From contig QHPD01000112.1 in the NCBI GenBank assembly GCA_003218975.1, positions 1 to 61,010 of the forward strand: DNA of 61,010 nt, written 5' to 3'. The notes under the pieces were generated by a model that worked only from the letters and a program-made list of their open reading frames with translations, did no database searches and was not told the origin of the DNA. Positions 24,887-34,997 of the stretch are shown piece after piece. The translations under genes and the position numbers were made by a program. Position 1 is the first letter of the stretch. Each line of letters starts with the position of its first letter. This DNA comes from Verrucomicrobiota bacterium (GTDB taxonomy: Bacteria > Verrucomicrobiota > Verrucomicrobiia > Chthoniobacterales > UBA10450).

Positions 24887-27067
24887 ATGGCGACGGCGAC
24901 GATGGAACAGAAAAAGGTCCCGGCAAAAAGTCCAAATTCGCCGGATCGCAAGTTTCCGCTGGAACGAACGCGGAACATCGGCATCGCGGCGCATATCGAC
25001 GCCGGCAAGACGACGATCACCGAGCGCGTGCTGTTTTACACCGGCATGATCCACAAGATGGGCGAGGTGCACGAAGGCACCACCGTTACGGATTGGATGG
25101 ATCAGGAGCGGGAGCGCGGAATTACAATCACGTCGGCCGCGACGACGTGCACCTGGGCGCAACGCAAAGAAGAAGGCGTTTACAAAATTTTCGAAGGCGT
25201 CAAGCAGCGTATCAACATCATTGATACGCCGGGCCACGTTGACTTCACGGCTGAGGTGGAGCGTTCATTGCGCGTGCTCGATGGAGCAATCGCCGTTTTC
25301 GACGGCGTGGCGGGCGTGCAGCCCCAATCTGAAACAGTCTGGCGTCAGGCAACGAAATACAACGTGCCGCGCCTGGCGTTCATCAACAAAATGGATCGCG
25401 TCGGTGCGGACTTCGAGATGTCGGTGGATAGCATCCACAAAAAACTCGGCGCAAATGCGTGGCCGATTTTGTTGCCGCTAGGCAGCGAACATCAGCTGCG
25501 CGGCCAACTCGACGTTATTAATAAGAAGGCGATCATTTATTCCGAGGATGATCAACTTGGATCGACATATGAAGTCACTGATGTGCCAAAGGAGTATGTC
25601 AATCTTGTTGATAAAGCTTATAACGATCTGGTCGAACATGTTTCCAACATCGATGACGGCGTCGCCGAGGCCGTCATCCATGAAAAGCCGGTCACGCCGG
25701 AACTGTTAAAGGCTGGAATTCGGCGGCAAACGATCGCCAACAAATTCGTGCCAGTGATCGGCGGGTCGGCGTTGAAGAATATCGGCATTCAGTATTTGAT
25801 CGATGCGGTTGTCGATTATCTGCCGAGCCCGCTCGACATTCCCCCGGCCAAAGGCCAAGACCCAGATACCGGTGAGCCGGTGGAAGTGCCGACGGATGAC
25901 AACGGCAACTTTTGTTCACTGGCCTTCAAACTTTGGAGCGATCCGTTTGTCGGTAAGCTGGTTTTTTTCCGTGTGTATTCTGGCACGCTGAGCAAGGGCG
26001 ACACGGTTTACAATCCGCGCACGAACAAGCGCGAACGGATTTCGCGTTTGATCCAGATTCAAGCAGACAAGCGCGAAGACATCGAGACGTGTTACTCCGG
26101 CGATATTGCCGCCATCGTTGGTATTAAGAATATCACCACCGGCGACACGTTGTGCGATGAGGACCATCCGATCCTTCTCGAACCGCCATCTTTCCCTGAT
26201 CCCGTGATTTCGATGGCCATCGAGCCGAAGACAAAACTGGATCAGGAAAAAATGGCGACTGCGTTGCAGCGCCTCTCAGAAGAAGACCCGACTTTCTGGG
26301 TTTATACGCACGAAGACACCGGCCAAACGATCATCGCCGGGATGGGCGAGCTGCATTTGGAAATCATTCGGGACCGCATGTTCCGCGAGTTCAAAGTGGA
26401 CGCGAACGCGGGCAAACCGCAGATCGCATACCGCGAAACGATCACCACGAACGCGCACGGCGTCGGCAAGTTGATTAAACAATCAGGCGGCCGTGGCCAA
26501 TATGGACACGTGGAAGTGGACGTGCGCCCTGCCGAGCGCGGCAAGGGCCTAGTCGTTGAGAACAAGATCGTGGGCGGCATCATTCCGCGCGAATACATCC
26601 CGGCCGTCAAAAAAGGCATCCAAGAGGCGGTGCTCAACGGCGTGCTGGGCGGCTATCCGGTTGTCGATGTTGAAGTGGATATCGTTTATGGCTCATTTCA
26701 CGAGGTCGATTCCAGCGAGCTTGCGTTCAAGCTGGCGGCGATCTTCGCCATGAAGGATGGCTTCAAGCAGGGCAAACCGATTTTGCTCGAGCCGATTATG
26801 AAAGTTGAAAACATCACGCCGGAAGAATTTCAGGGCGACATTTGTGGCGACTTGAGCCGGCGCCGCGGCAGCATCAACAGCATCGAAACGCGCGGTCATC
26901 TGGCGATTATTCACGCTGAGGTTCCGCTGGCCGAGTTGTTTGGTTACGCGACCGCGATTCGTTCACTTTCGAAAGGGCGCTCGAGTTATTCGATGGAGCC
27001 GTCGCATTTCCAGCCGGTGCCGGCGAACCTGGTTCCGGCGATTCTCGATCAAAAGGAGGCGAAATGA
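24887..27067 (+). CDS. fusA: elongation factor G
   Basis: GTPase that moves tRNAs and mRNA through the ribosome. 726 aa from the ATG at 24887, preferred over the one at 24875 because GGTAGAG lies just before it; the upstream ATG overlaps the rpsG stop. G1 [14 protein letters not shown]2-type [14 protein letters not shown]3 DTPGHVDF and G4 NKMDR are intact, followed by domains II-V ending [12 protein letters not shown]. An acidic insertion around residues 200-245 ([15 protein letters not shown]) matches the usual G' domain. It overlaps rpsJ by four bases. No tuf gene lies between them. Confidence 0.97.
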   Translation: MATATMEQKKVPAKSPNSPDRKFPLERTRNIGIAAHIDAGKTTITERVLFYTGMIHKMGEVHEGTTVTDWMDQERERGITITSAATTCTWAQRKEEGVYKIFEGVKQRINIIDTPGHVDFTAEVERSLRVLDGAIAVFDGVAGVQPQSETVWRQATKYNVPRLAFINKMDRVGADFEMSVDSIHKKLGANAWPILLPLGSEHQLRGQLDVINKKAIIYSEDDQLGSTYEVTDVPKEYVNLVDKAYNDLVEHVSNIDDGVAEAVIHEKPVTPELLKAGIRRQTIANKFVPVIGGSALKNIGIQYLIDAVVDYLPSPLDIPPAKGQDPDTGEPVEVPTDDNGNFCSLAFKLWSDPFVGKLVFFRVYSGTLSKGDTVYNPRTNKRERISRLIQIQADKREDIETCYSGDIAAIVGIKNITTGDTLCDEDHPILLEPPSFPDPVISMAIEPKTKLDQEKMATALQRLSEEDPTFWVYTHEDTGQTIIAGMGELHLEIIRDRMFREFKVDANAGKPQIAYRETITTNAHGVGKLIKQSGGRGQYGHVEVDVRPAERGKGLVVENKIVGGIIPREYIPAVKKGIQEAVLNGVLGGYPVVDVEVDIVYGSFHEVDSSELAFKLAAIFAMKDGFKQGKPILLEPIMKVENITPEEFQGDICGDLSRRRGSINSIETRGHLAIIHAEVPLAELFGYATAIRSLSKGRSSYSMEPSHFQPVPANLVPAILDQKEAK

Positions 27068-27375
27068 GCAATGGCCAGCGCATTCGCATCCGCTTGAAGG
27101 CGTTCGATCATCGCATGCTGGATCAATCCGCAGTCGACATTGTCGAGACGGCGAAGCGCACTGGCGCTCGCGTGGCCGGACCGATTCCGCTGCCAACATT
27201 GGTGGAGAAGTTCACGGTGAATCGTTCTCCGCACGTAGACAAAAAATCGATGGAACAATTTGAAATTCGCACCCATAAGCGGCTGCTCGACATCATCGAA
27301 CCGACCGCGAAAACGGTGGATGAATTAAAGAAACTGAATTTGCCTGCGGGCGTTGACATTACGATTAAGATTTAA
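27064..27375 (+). CDS. rpsJ: 30S ribosomal protein S10
   Basis: 103 aa, starting in an ATGA overlap with fusA. Conserved parts: [44 protein letters not shown]. It also serves as NusE in transcription antitermination. It opens the S10 block. Confidence 0.97.
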   Translation: MSNGQRIRIRLKAFDHRMLDQSAVDIVETAKRTGARVAGPIPLPTLVEKFTVNRSPHVDKKSMEQFEIRTHKRLLDIIEPTAKTVDELKKLNLPAGVDITIKI

Positions 27376-27409
27376 GTGGAGGCGCTTCTGAGTTTGCAAA
27401 CGCACGATC

Positions 27410-28150
27410 ATGAGCATTGGACTTCTTGGACGAAAAATCGGCATGACCAGCGTTTACGACGCCAGGGGCCGGCTGTGTCCTGTGACCGTGATCGCAGCGA
27501 GCGATAACGTTTTGTTGCGGCGTCTGACGACAGAGAACGACGGCTATTCCGCTGTGCGAGTCGGGTTCGATTCGCAAAATGAATCGCGAGTAAACAAGCC
27601 GTTGCTCGGCGAATTTAAAAAAGCTGGCGTGGAGCCAAAAAGATTTGTGCGCGAGTTTCGCCTCGATGCCGATGCACCCGAAGGCGAGATCAATTTAAAC
27701 GTCACGCAATTTCAGGCGGGCGATTATGTCGATGTGATTGGTCGCTCGAAAGGCAAGGGTTTTCAAGGCGTGATGAAGAAACACAATTTCGCCGGCCAAG
27801 GTGCAGCGCATGGATCGAAAACGCATCGGCGCATCGGTGCCGTGGGCAACCGCTCAACGCCGGGACGCATTTGGAAAAACATGGGGATGCCCGGTCATTT
27901 GGGCGATCGGCGTGTGACAGTGCAAAATCTTCAGGTTATGCAAGTGCGCGAAGCTGAAAAAATGATCTTGGTCAGCGGCGCGGTGCCCGGAGCAAACGGC
28001 AGTTACGTGATCATTCGGCCAGCGATCAAGAATCCTGCTGGGCGAATTAAGTTGCACCAGGAACACTCAAAGCAAAGTCAGGCTGCGATGAAAGCACCGG
28101 TCGCGAAGAAACCGGAGCCGGCGACGGAAGCTGAGGCGCAGAAAAGATGA
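27410..28150 (+). CDS. rplC: 50S ribosomal protein L3
   Basis: 246 aa; typical L3 is about 210, the excess being a Lys/Ala/Pro/Glu-rich C-terminal tail (AAMKAPVAKKPEPATEAE). The start MSIGLLGRKIGMT and the central loop GKGFQGVMKKHNFAGQGAAHG reaching the peptidyl transferase centre are intact. It overlaps rplD by four bases (ATGA). Confidence 0.97.
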   Translation: MSIGLLGRKIGMTSVYDARGRLCPVTVIAASDNVLLRRLTTENDGYSAVRVGFDSQNESRVNKPLLGEFKKAGVEPKRFVREFRLDADAPEGEINLNVTQFQAGDYVDVIGRSKGKGFQGVMKKHNFAGQGAAHGSKTHRRIGAVGNRSTPGRIWKNMGMPGHLGDRRVTVQNLQVMQVREAEKMILVSGAVPGANGSYVIIRPAIKNPAGRIKLHQEHSKQSQAAMKAPVAKKPEPATEAEAQKR

Positions 28151-28755
28151 GCGCAAAGGTTTTAACGAAAGCCGCGGCGAAGGAAGCCAAGATCGACATC
28201 CTCGAGGACGGTCGTGGTACGCAGGCTGTCCACGACGTGGTGGTGGCAATGCGCGCGGCGCGGCGTTCCGGCTCGGCCAACACAAAAACGAAAGCGGAAG
28301 TGAATTTGTCCGGCGCGAAACCATGGCGGCAAAAAGGAACCGGTCGCGCGCGTGCTGGTTACAAATCGTCGCCGATCTGGCGCGGCGGCGGCGTGGTTTT
28401 CGGACCGAAGCCTCGCGATTATTCCAAGAAAGTTCCGAAGTCAGTTCGACGCCTCGCTTTTCAAAAGGCGTTGAGCGAACGGATCAGGGCCGGGGACGTC
28501 CTGACGGTGGACAAATTCGTCGTGCCCGAACTGAAGACCAAATTGTTTGTCGATCTTCTCCGAAAGCAGACAGACGCCGAAAAGGTACTGATTGTTTCCG
28601 ACTCTTTCGATGAGAAAACCTACAAATCGGCGCGTAACGTTAAGCCGGTAAAGCTCGCCACCGCGTCAGACGTAAACACCGAGCAATTGCTCGGATCCGA
28701 GAAAATTCTCGTCACGCACAAGGCGCTGGAAAAACTCGCGGAAAGGACCAAATGA
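28147..28755 (+). CDS. rplD: 50S ribosomal protein L4
   Basis: 202 aa L4/L1e family. The exit-tunnel loop WRQKGTGRARAGYKSSPIWR and GGVVFGPKPRDYSKKVPK are clear. In many bacteria L4 also represses its own S10 operon. It is ATGA-coupled to rplC upstream and rplW downstream. Confidence 0.97.
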   Translation: MSAKVLTKAAAKEAKIDILEDGRGTQAVHDVVVAMRAARRSGSANTKTKAEVNLSGAKPWRQKGTGRARAGYKSSPIWRGGGVVFGPKPRDYSKKVPKSVRRLAFQKALSERIRAGDVLTVDKFVVPELKTKLFVDLLRKQTDAEKVLIVSDSFDEKTYKSARNVKPVKLATASDVNTEQLLGSEKILVTHKALEKLAERTK

Positions 28756-29036
28756 ACGAGGCACACCAGATCATTCAAACCGCGTCGTTGACAGAAAAAT
28801 CGACGCTAATGAGTGAGAAGCAGAATAAGTACGTCTTCCGCGTCAGTCCGCGTGCGAACAAAATTCAAATCAAGAGTGCGATCGAGCAGTTGTTTCAGAA
28901 GAAGGTTGTCGATGTGAACACCTGCAATTATGCGGGCAAAAAGAAGCGCGAGCGTCGCGCCGATTACGGCCGCACGGCGCATTGGAAGAAAGCCATCGTG
29001 ACTCTCGCCGAAGGAGAAAAGATTGATTTAGTCTAG
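28752..29036 (+). CDS. rplW: 50S ribosomal protein L23
   Basis: 94 aa. [28 protein letters not shown] and [15 protein letters not shown] match the tunnel-exit protein that docks trigger factor and SRP. Two bases separate it from rplB. Confidence 0.96.
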   Translation: MNEAHQIIQTASLTEKSTLMSEKQNKYVFRVSPRANKIQIKSAIEQLFQKKVVDVNTCNYAGKKKRERRADYGRTAHWKKAIVTLAEGEKIDLV

Positions 29037-29038
29037 TT

Positions 29039-29887
29039 ATGGCACTGAAAAGTTATCGCCCATTAACACCGACGCTGCGGTTCAAGTCTCTTCCCGCCTT
29101 TGATGAAATCACGCGATGGGAACCGGCGAAACGCCTTGTCGAGCCGAGGAAGAAAACCGGCGGCCGCAATAATTTTGGACGGCTCACGTCCCGGCATATC
29201 GGCGGCGGTCACAAACAAAAATATCGCAGGATCGATTTCAAGCGGCGAAAGCGCGGTGTCGCAGCCGAAGTGATCGGGATCGAGTACGATCCGAACCGTA
29301 CGGCGCGCATTGCTCTGATAAAATATCTGGACGGTGAACTGAGTTACATTCTCGCGCCGGACGGGCTACGCGTTGGATCAACAGTTGCTGCGGGTGAGCA
29401 TGTGACGCCCGACGTAGGAAACGCACTGCCGCTTCGTGCGATCCCGCTGGGCACAAACGTTCACAACATCGAACTAAGTCCGGGCCGCGGCGGCCAAGTC
29501 GCTCGCAGCGCCGGGCAACAGGCTACGCTCAATGCTCTCGAAGGCGGTTATGCGCTGGTGAAAATGCCCTCCGGTGAAGTTCGCCGCGTTCACGAGAACT
29601 GTTTCGCGACGATTGGCCAAGTGGGAAATGTTGATCATATGAATGTGTCGAGCGGAAAAGCCGGCCGGACGCGCTGGCGCGGACGGCGCCCGCACGTGCG
29701 CGGTATGGCGATGAATCCGATCGATCATCCGATGGGCGGCGGACAGGGGAAATCAAAAGGAGGCGGCGGCCGGCATCATCCGGTCAGTCCGTGGGGACAG
29801 CTTGCGAAAGGATTCAAAACGCGCAGCAAGCATAAGCCTAGTGATCGATTCATTTTGGAAAGGAGAAGACCGAAGAAGAAAGTGTGA
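29039..29887 (+). CDS. rplB: 50S ribosomal protein L2
   Basis: 282 aa, normal length. Begins [15 protein letters not shown] and contains [20 protein letters not shown] and the C-terminal [21 protein letters not shown] with the conserved His near the peptidyl transferase centre. It is followed by an 80-base spacer of text-like repeats before rpsS. Confidence 0.97.
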   Translation: MALKSYRPLTPTLRFKSLPAFDEITRWEPAKRLVEPRKKTGGRNNFGRLTSRHIGGGHKQKYRRIDFKRRKRGVAAEVIGIEYDPNRTARIALIKYLDGELSYILAPDGLRVGSTVAAGEHVTPDVGNALPLRAIPLGTNVHNIELSPGRGGQVARSAGQQATLNALEGGYALVKMPSGEVRRVHENCFATIGQVGNVDHMNVSSGKAGRTRWRGRRPHVRGMAMNPIDHPMGGGQGKSKGGGGRHHPVSPWGQLAKGFKTRSKHKPSDRFILERRRPKKKV

Positions 29888-29970
29888 TTTGAAAGTATGA
29901 ACAGTGAACACTGATCGGTCGCTGCCCCTTCTCTATTGACCGATCACCGATCACGAATCACTTGAAAATT
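29888..29970. repeat. text-like spacer between rplB and rpsS
   Basis: Words such as GAACAGTGAACACTGATCGG and GACCGATCACCGATCACGAATCAC repeat with small changes. It breaks the otherwise tight spacing of the S10 block. No gene was seen. Confidence 0.45.
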
Positions 29971-30249
29971 ATGGCTAGATCGTTAAAGAAAGGACCCTTC
30001 GTCGAGTCGCATCTTCTGGAGAAAATCGACAAGCTAAACGCTTCGGGCGTAAAGAAACCGATCAAGACCTGGTCGCGGCGCTCGATGGTGACGCCGGATT
30101 TTGTCGGCCACACGTTTTTGGTGCATAACGGGAAGACTTTCCATTCCGTTTTCGTCACCGAGAACATGGTGGGTCACAAGCTCGGTGAATTTTCGCCTAC
30201 GCGGGTGTTTAAGAAGCACGGTTCGCACACGGCGAAGGTGACCAAGTAA
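29971..30249 (+). CDS. rpsS: 30S ribosomal protein S19
   Basis: 92 aa from [12 protein letters not shown], the standard S19 start; the frame is open three codons further up. It contains [24 protein letters not shown] and GEFSPTR. It is normally followed at once by rplV; here a coiled-coil gene is placed between them. Confidence 0.97.
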   Translation: MARSLKKGPFVESHLLEKIDKLNASGVKKPIKTWSRRSMVTPDFVGHTFLVHNGKTFHSVFVTENMVGHKLGEFSPTRVFKKHGSHTAKVTK

Positions 30250-30345
30250 GAGAATTTGCAATTGCCAAGTTCCAGTTTCCAATTGAGGCGAGCCGGCGGT
30301 TGCCGAACCCAATTGGCAATTGGTATTTGGCACTTGGCAATATGG
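30247..30345. repeat. text-like repeat after rpsS
   Basis: Permuted words AATTTGCAATTGCCAAGTTCC / AGTTTCCAATTGAGG / AATTGGCAATTGGTATTTGG / CACTTGGCAATATGG. It forms the 5' part of the open frame of the next gene, so the first ~30 residues of that frame are repeat-derived. Confidence 0.55.
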
Positions 30346-31167
30346 GTAGCGTTGGTCTGCTACGGCAGCGACGCAGTGAATAGTTCTTTGTCAGAATCCA
30401 AAATTGAAACGGTAGGTGATGCTGTAGCGGCAGGGGTATCGCCTGCACCATCGGCAAACTCGCCGCCGACACGCCTGCCTCCACAGGTAATGGCGGACAC
30501 GTTGCTTGGGCAAAACGAGCAGTTGCGAAAGCAATTGTCGATCGAGCAGGAATCCGTCAGGACGTTGACAAGCAGTCTCGCGGAATCTAACGCGGAAGCA
30601 GAATTGTTTCGCCGCAAGTATTCCGATTTGGAATTGCGTATGGAAGCGCTGGGCTTGGCTTCTGCGAATAAAGATCGCGGGAAATTAGAGCAACGTTTGC
30701 TGGCAGCGGTGAGCGATCTTCAGCTCGCGCAGAAGGAACGCCATGAGTATCGCGATCAGATGTTGCGGCTGAACGAGGCGATGTTGCGTTACTTGCAAAC
30801 GTCGCAGGGCGGTGATGCGCAGGCGCGAATGGATGTTGAAACGGAATTGCGCAGCATTAACGAGCTCGTCACAAGATCGACAAACGGGCCGGATGCTCCG
30901 CAGCCAAGTTTAATGGATGGGAGCGTAATCAGCGTGAAGGACGAGTGGTCGTTCGTGGTGGGTAACCTTGGCGAAAGACAAGGTGTGAAAATTGGTATGC
31001 CGATGCGCGTGATCCGCAACGACCGCAAGATCGCGACGTTGCGTGTTGTGGACGTGCGCCAGAAAATTTGCGGTGCCGTGATTCAGGAAATGGATTCTGA
31101 GAAGGAAAAAATAAGAGTGGGGGACCGCCTCCAGGTGGATGCGCAACCCAATGTGAGTTTAAAATAA
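30256..31167 (+). CDS. coiled-coil protein inserted in the S10 operon
   Basis: Up to 303 aa; the start is unsure. The first ~30 residues come from a text-like repeat, and residues ~56-77 (AAGVSPAPSANSPPTRLPP) from a REP pair. A possible anchor is HLAIWVALVCYGSDA. An ATG at 30490 would start at MADTLLGQNEQLRKQ, giving only the conserved part: a coiled coil (residues ~83-200) and a C-terminal beta domain (VISVKDEWSFVVGNLGERQG, IRVGDRLQV). That domain matches the C-terminus of the protein at 10260-11120. The gene lies between rpsS and rplV, abutting rplV, so it should be co-expressed with ribosomal proteins. No enzyme motif is seen. Confidence 0.75.
   Translation: MQLPSSSFQLRRAGGCRTQLAIGIWHLAIWVALVCYGSDAVNSSLSESKIETVGDAVAAGVSPAPSANSPPTRLPPQVMADTLLGQNEQLRKQLSIEQESVRTLTSSLAESNAEAELFRRKYSDLELRMEALGLASANKDRGKLEQRLLAAVSDLQLAQKERHEYRDQMLRLNEAMLRYLQTSQGGDAQARMDVETELRSINELVTRSTNGPDAPQPSLMDGSVISVKDEWSFVVGNLGERQGVKIGMPMRVIRNDRKIATLRVVDVRQKICGAVIQEMDSEKEKIRVGDRLQVDAQPNVSLK
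30421..30487. repeat. REP pair within the S10-operon coiled-coil gene
   Basis: GCTGTAGCGGCAGGGGTATC then GCCTGC forms the first hairpin. GGCAAACTCGCCGCC and GACACGCCTGCCTCCACAG form the inverted second arm. It belongs to the GTAGCGGC family seen at 11857 and 42069. It keeps the frame. Confidence 0.65.
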
Positions 31168-31644
31168 ATGGAAGTCAGATCGATATACAAGTATGCGCGA
31201 ATTTCACCCTTCAAGGTGCGGGAAGTCACGCGCGAGATCCAGGGTCTGCCGGTTTCGGCTGCGCTTGATCTGCTCGCGTTCACTCCGAAGAAAGCCGCAT
31301 TTTTGATTGGCAAAACGCTGAAAAGCGCAATCGCCAATGCGGAAAACAACGCCAATCTGAAACCGGATGGGTTGGTGGTGAAGGAGGCAATTGTCGGTGA
31401 GGGCCCCACGCTGAAACGGATCATGCCGCGCGCCCGCGGCAGCGCGAGCCGGATTTTGAAGCGCACCAGTCATATTCGCATCGTGCTGTCGGACGAGATC
31501 CCAATAGAAACGAGAGAAGCGCGAAAAGCGAAACAGAAACAGAAAAAGAAAGCAGCAAAGCAGAAAATGAAGAGTGAGGAGAGTGAAGGCGCGGCAGCGG
31601 GATCTGAGAAGAAATCCGCGACGCCAAAGAAAGCCGTGAAGTAG
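31168..31644 (+). CDS. rplV: 50S ribosomal protein L22
   Basis: 158 aa; the core is ~110 residues ([20 protein letters not shown], the tunnel hairpin [29 protein letters not shown]). A Lys/Glu/Ala-rich tail of about 45 residues follows ([20 protein letters not shown]). The ATG directly follows the stop of the preceding coiled-coil gene. Confidence 0.96.
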   Translation: MEVRSIYKYARISPFKVREVTREIQGLPVSAALDLLAFTPKKAAFLIGKTLKSAIANAENNANLKPDGLVVKEAIVGEGPTLKRIMPRARGSASRILKRTSHIRIVLSDEIPIETREARKAKQKQKKKAAKQKMKSEESEGAAAGSEKKSATPKKAVK

Positions 31645-31657
31645 AAAGGATAATTTT

Positions 31658-32350
31658 ATGGGACAAAAAGTTAATCCAATTGGGTTTCGCCTGGGCGTGA
31701 ATCATGACTGGCGCTCGCGTTGGTATGCTTCGCCGCTGGAGTTGCCGTCATTTTTGCATAGTGATCTGAAAATTCGCAATTACGTGAAGAAAAAGCTGCA
31801 ATTCGCGGCGGTCTCAAAAATTGTGATCGAGCGGGCGTGGAATTCCATTCGGGTGACCATTCACACCGCGCGTCCCGGGATTGTCATCGGGCGAAAGGGT
31901 GCAGAGATCGAAAAGATGACGGAAGAAATTTCCAAGATGGTCGAGGGCAAACAGGTCAAGATCGACATCCAGGAAATCAAAACGCCCGAGCTCGACGCGC
32001 AGCTGGTCGCGGAAAACGTTGCGCTGCAAATTGAGCGCCGCATTGCCTATCGTCGCGCGATGAAGAAAGCAGTGCAGACCGCAATGGATTTTGGCGCGGA
32101 AGGGATTCGCTTGCGGTGTTCGGGGCGTCTCAATGGCGCGGAGATTTCACGCTCGGAATGGTACCGGGAAGGCAAAGTTCCTCTGCATACCCTGCGGACG
32201 GGCATTGACTACGGTTTCGCAGAAGCAAACACAGTTTACGGCAAGATCGGCGTGAAATGTTGGATCTGTAAGAAAGAAGTGCGGCCCGCTGAAGCGCCAT
32301 CCGCTCCCGCCCCACCGCCACCGCCAATGCCGGTGCCAGAACAAGTCTAA
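31658..32350 (+). CDS. rpsC: 30S ribosomal protein S3
   Basis: 230 aa. [13 protein letters not shown], the KH-domain loop [13 protein letters not shown], and [16 protein letters not shown] with [13 protein letters not shown] are standard. The C-terminus has a Pro/Ala-rich tail ([18 protein letters not shown]). AAGGA precedes the ATG. Confidence 0.97.
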   Translation: MGQKVNPIGFRLGVNHDWRSRWYASPLELPSFLHSDLKIRNYVKKKLQFAAVSKIVIERAWNSIRVTIHTARPGIVIGRKGAEIEKMTEEISKMVEGKQVKIDIQEIKTPELDAQLVAENVALQIERRIAYRRAMKKAVQTAMDFGAEGIRLRCSGRLNGAEISRSEWYREGKVPLHTLRTGIDYGFAEANTVYGKIGVKCWICKKEVRPAEAPSAPAPPPPPMPVPEQV

Positions 32351-32362
32351 GGAGTCGTCTTT

Positions 32363-32788
32363 ATGCCATTAATGCCGAAACGCGTGAAGTATCGCAAGTC
32401 CCAGCGAGGAAGTCGCAAAGGGACAGCTTCGCGCAATCTCAAGATCGACTTTGGTGAGTTTGGTTTGCAGACGCTCGAGCGCGCCTGGATCACTAACACG
32501 CAATTGGAAGCAGCACGTGTCGCCCTTACTCGAAACATGAAGCGTAAAGGCAAGCTGTGGATCCGCATTTTCCCAGATAAATCGGTCACGGCGCGGCCGC
32601 CGGAAACGCGCATGGGCAAGGGTAAAGGACAACCCGAATACTGGGTTGCGACCGTGCGGCCGGGAAACATCTTGTTTGAACTGGACGGCGTCCCGGAATC
32701 GGTCGCGCGTGAATCTCTGAGGCTGGCGGCGGACAAGCTGCCAGTGCGCACGAAATTTCTCAGTCGACATCACGTCGCTGCCGCCTAA
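32363..32788 (+). CDS. rplP: 50S ribosomal protein L16
   Basis: 141 aa. [32 protein letters not shown] and LFELDGVP are standard for this A-site protein. The start at 32363 is preferred over an ATG three codons later because AAGGAG sits eight bases before it. Confidence 0.97.
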   Translation: MPLMPKRVKYRKSQRGSRKGTASRNLKIDFGEFGLQTLERAWITNTQLEAARVALTRNMKRKGKLWIRIFPDKSVTARPPETRMGKGKGQPEYWVATVRPGNILFELDGVPESVARESLRLAADKLPVRTKFLSRHHVAAA

Positions 32789-32794
32789 CAAGCC

Positions 32795-32998
32795 ATGAAG
32801 ATGAAAGAAATCGTTGAAATGAGCACAGACGAGTTGCTGACCAAGAGACGGGACCTGCGCCAGGAGAGTCTGCATTTGCGTTTGCAACAGCAGAGCGGCC
32901 AACTCGAGCAGCCAAGCAGGCTGCGTTTGCTGCGGCGCGATGTTGCCCGGATCGAAACGGTGCTCTCGCAGCGGCCGAAACAAGGAGCGCAAAAATAA
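32795..32998 (+). CDS. rpmC: 50S ribosomal protein L29
   Basis: 67 aa helical hairpin protein of the tunnel exit: MKMKEIVEMSTDELLTKRRDL and LRQESLHLRLQQQSGQLEQPSR followed by RRDVARIETVL. It lies in the usual place between rplP and rpsQ. Confidence 0.94.
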   Translation: MKMKEIVEMSTDELLTKRRDLRQESLHLRLQQQSGQLEQPSRLRLLRRDVARIETVLSQRPKQGAQK

Positions 32999-33003
32999 GT
33001 TTT

Positions 33004-33306
33004 ATGGCCGAACCCAATCCACCCCATTCCCAAATTCCGCCGCCCGTGCCCGCAGCGTACACCCGCGGTTCGCGCAAGACGCGCACCGGCGAAGTGATTT
33101 CAAGCAGCATGAACAAGACAATTGTCGTGCGGACGGTCACGCGGGTGCCGCATCCTAAATTCGGAAAGATCGTGAGCCAGATGAAAAAATTTTACGTGCA
33201 CGACGAAGCGAACAAGGCGAAGACCGGCGACACGGTCCGTATTATGGAGACGCGACCTTTGAGCAAACTGAAGCGATGGCGCTTGGTGGAGATTATTCAG
33301 AAGTAA
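33004..33306 (+). CDS. rpsQ: 30S ribosomal protein S17
   Basis: 100 aa. The S17 core ([59 protein letters not shown]) is preceded by a Pro-rich leader of about 25 residues ([19 protein letters not shown]) not usual in S17. A Glu/Arg-coding repeat spacer of ~40 bases follows. Confidence 0.96.
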   Translation: MAEPNPPHSQIPPPVPAAYTRGSRKTRTGEVISSSMNKTIVVRTVTRVPHPKFGKIVSQMKKFYVHDEANKAKTGDTVRIMETRPLSKLKRWRLVEIIQK

Positions 33307-33345
33307 GTGCGAGAGCAGAAGTAAGAGCAAGAGGGAAAGATTTCG

Positions 33346-33711
33346 ATGGTGCAAATTCGATCCAGACTCGATGTGGCAGACAACACCGGCGCGCGTATGG
33401 CGACGATGATTGGCGTGATTGGCAAACACACGCGGTATGCCAGAATCGGCGACGTGATCACCGCGAACGTGAAGGAAGCGAGCGCAACCGGCACGGTCAA
33501 AAAGGGCGAAGTGGTGCGCGCGGTACTTGTTCGCACGAGACAACCAATCCACCGCGAAGATGGCTCACTGTTGCGCTTCGACAACAATGCGATTGTGATC
33601 ATCGACAAAGATTTGAACCCGCGCGGCACCCGTATTTTCGGGCCGGTCGCCCGCGAACTGCGCGAGCGCAATTTCATGAAAATTGTGTCGCTTGCCCCGG
33701 AAGTTTTATGA
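33346..33711 (+). CDS. rplN: 50S ribosomal protein L14
   Basis: 121 aa, full length. [36 protein letters not shown] and [26 protein letters not shown] are intact. It overlaps rplX by four bases (ATGA). Confidence 0.97.
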   Translation: MVQIRSRLDVADNTGARMATMIGVIGKHTRYARIGDVITANVKEASATGTVKKGEVVRAVLVRTRQPIHREDGSLLRFDNNAIVIIDKDLNPRGTRIFGPVARELRERNFMKIVSLAPEVL

Positions 33712-34001
33712 ATCGCATCAAGTGCCACGTAAAGAAGGGCGATCATGTGGAGGTGATCTCTGGAAATTTTCGGGGCTCGTCCGGGAAAATTCTGGCGGTG
33801 TTTCCACAGAAACAGCGCGTTTTGGTCGAAGGCGTTCGGATCATTAAGAAACATCTCCGAAAATCGCAGGATAATCCCAGCGGCAAAATCGCGGAACGCG
33901 AAGGCCCGATTCATATTTCCAACGTGAGATTGATCGAACGGGACGGGAAGCCGGTGAAAGCCGCAGAATCGACAGCGAAAAAAGAGAAAAAGAAAACGTA
34001 G
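33708..34001 (+). CDS. rplX: 50S ribosomal protein L24
   Basis: 97 aa from the ATG overlapping the rplN stop. The KOW motif [22 protein letters not shown] and [20 protein letters not shown] identify it. A short Lys-rich tail ([10 protein letters not shown]) ends the protein. Confidence 0.96.
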   Translation: MNRIKCHVKKGDHVEVISGNFRGSSGKILAVFPQKQRVLVEGVRIIKKHLRKSQDNPSGKIAEREGPIHISNVRLIERDGKPVKAAESTAKKEKKKT

Positions 34002-34013
34002 GCGCGTTTAATA

Positions 34014-34586
34014 ATGGATAACGAATTTTATCGCGATTATCGAGAGCGCGTGATGCCGGCGTTGCAAAAGGCGCACGGCTACCAAAACGTTCTCCAGATT
34101 CCGAAGGTCGAGAAAGTGGTGATTAACACTTCGGTCGGCTCGCAATCGGACGTGAAGCAGGCGTTGGAGGAGGCAAAGGCGGAGCTCGCCTTGATCACGG
34201 GGCAGCGCCCCGTGGAAACGCTGGCGAAGAAAAGCATTTCCAATTTCAAATTGCGAAAAAGTCAGGCGATCGGTGCGAAGGTCACCTTGCGCGGAGAACG
34301 CATGTATGAATTCCTGGAGCGCTTCATTAAGGCAGCGCTGCCGCGCATTCGCGATTTCCGCGGCGTCTCGCCGCGCTGCTTCGATAAGCACGGCAACTAC
34401 ACGATAGGAATTTCGGATCAATCGATTTTTCCCGAAGTCGAGCTCGATAAAATCAAGCGCAACATCGGATTTGATGTTACTATTGTCACCACGGCACGAA
34501 CCGACGAGGAAGCCAAATCGCTCCTGAGCGAAATGGGAATGCCGTTCAGCGACCGGGCGAGGAAGCCCGCCGCGCAGCCCGCCTGA
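34014..34586 (+). CDS. rplE: 50S ribosomal protein L5
   Basis: 190 aa, binds 5S rRNA. NVLQIPKVEKVVINTSVG, LITGQRPVETLAKKSISNFKL in pieces, GAKVTLRGERMYEFLERF and FRGVSPRCFDKHGNYTIGI are standard. In most bacteria rpsN (S14) follows; here rpsH begins nine bases later. Confidence 0.97.
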   Translation: MDNEFYRDYRERVMPALQKAHGYQNVLQIPKVEKVVINTSVGSQSDVKQALEEAKAELALITGQRPVETLAKKSISNFKLRKSQAIGAKVTLRGERMYEFLERFIKAALPRIRDFRGVSPRCFDKHGNYTIGISDQSIFPEVELDKIKRNIGFDVTIVTTARTDEEAKSLLSEMGMPFSDRARKPAAQPA

Positions 34587-34594
34587 TTTTTTTC

Positions 34595-34993
34595 ATGAGC
34601 ACTGTTACCGATCCTATTGCCGATTTTTTGGCATGTGTCCGCAACGGCACGCGCGCGCAGCAGCCGCAGCTGTTTGTTCCCTACTCGAAGATTAAGGCGG
34701 AGATGGCCCGCATCCTGAAGGAGGAAGGCTATATTTCTGATTATTCGATCGACACGAGCGCTGCGCATCCGCGCATCAAAATCACAAACAAATTTGTGAA
34801 CCGCGCCAGCGCGATCATGGGCTTGCGGCGGGTAAGCCGGCCAGGGTTGCGCCGATACGTTGGCGCGGACGAAATTCCGCGCGTTCTGGGCGGAATGGGT
34901 TTGGCCATTCTTTCGACGTCGCGCGGTGTTTTATCGGGACGCGAGGCGAGAAAGCAAAAAATCGGCGGCGAACTGCTCGCCTACGTTTGGTAG
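34595..34993 (+). CDS. rpsH: 30S ribosomal protein S8
   Basis: 132 aa. VTDPIADFLACVRNG, RRVSRPGLRRYVGADEIPRV and ILSTSRGVLSGREARK match S8, which in E. coli also regulates the spc operon. It comes directly after rplE with no rpsN between. Confidence 0.97.
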   Translation: MSTVTDPIADFLACVRNGTRAQQPQLFVPYSKIKAEMARILKEEGYISDYSIDTSAAHPRIKITNKFVNRASAIMGLRRVSRPGLRRYVGADEIPRVLGGMGLAILSTSRGVLSGREARKQKIGGELLAYVW

Positions 34994-34997
34994 ATTT

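Noticed and set aside
32369-32992. Minus-strand open frame across rplP and rpmC
   Set aside because: Antisense to two standard ribosomal genes in a tight operon.
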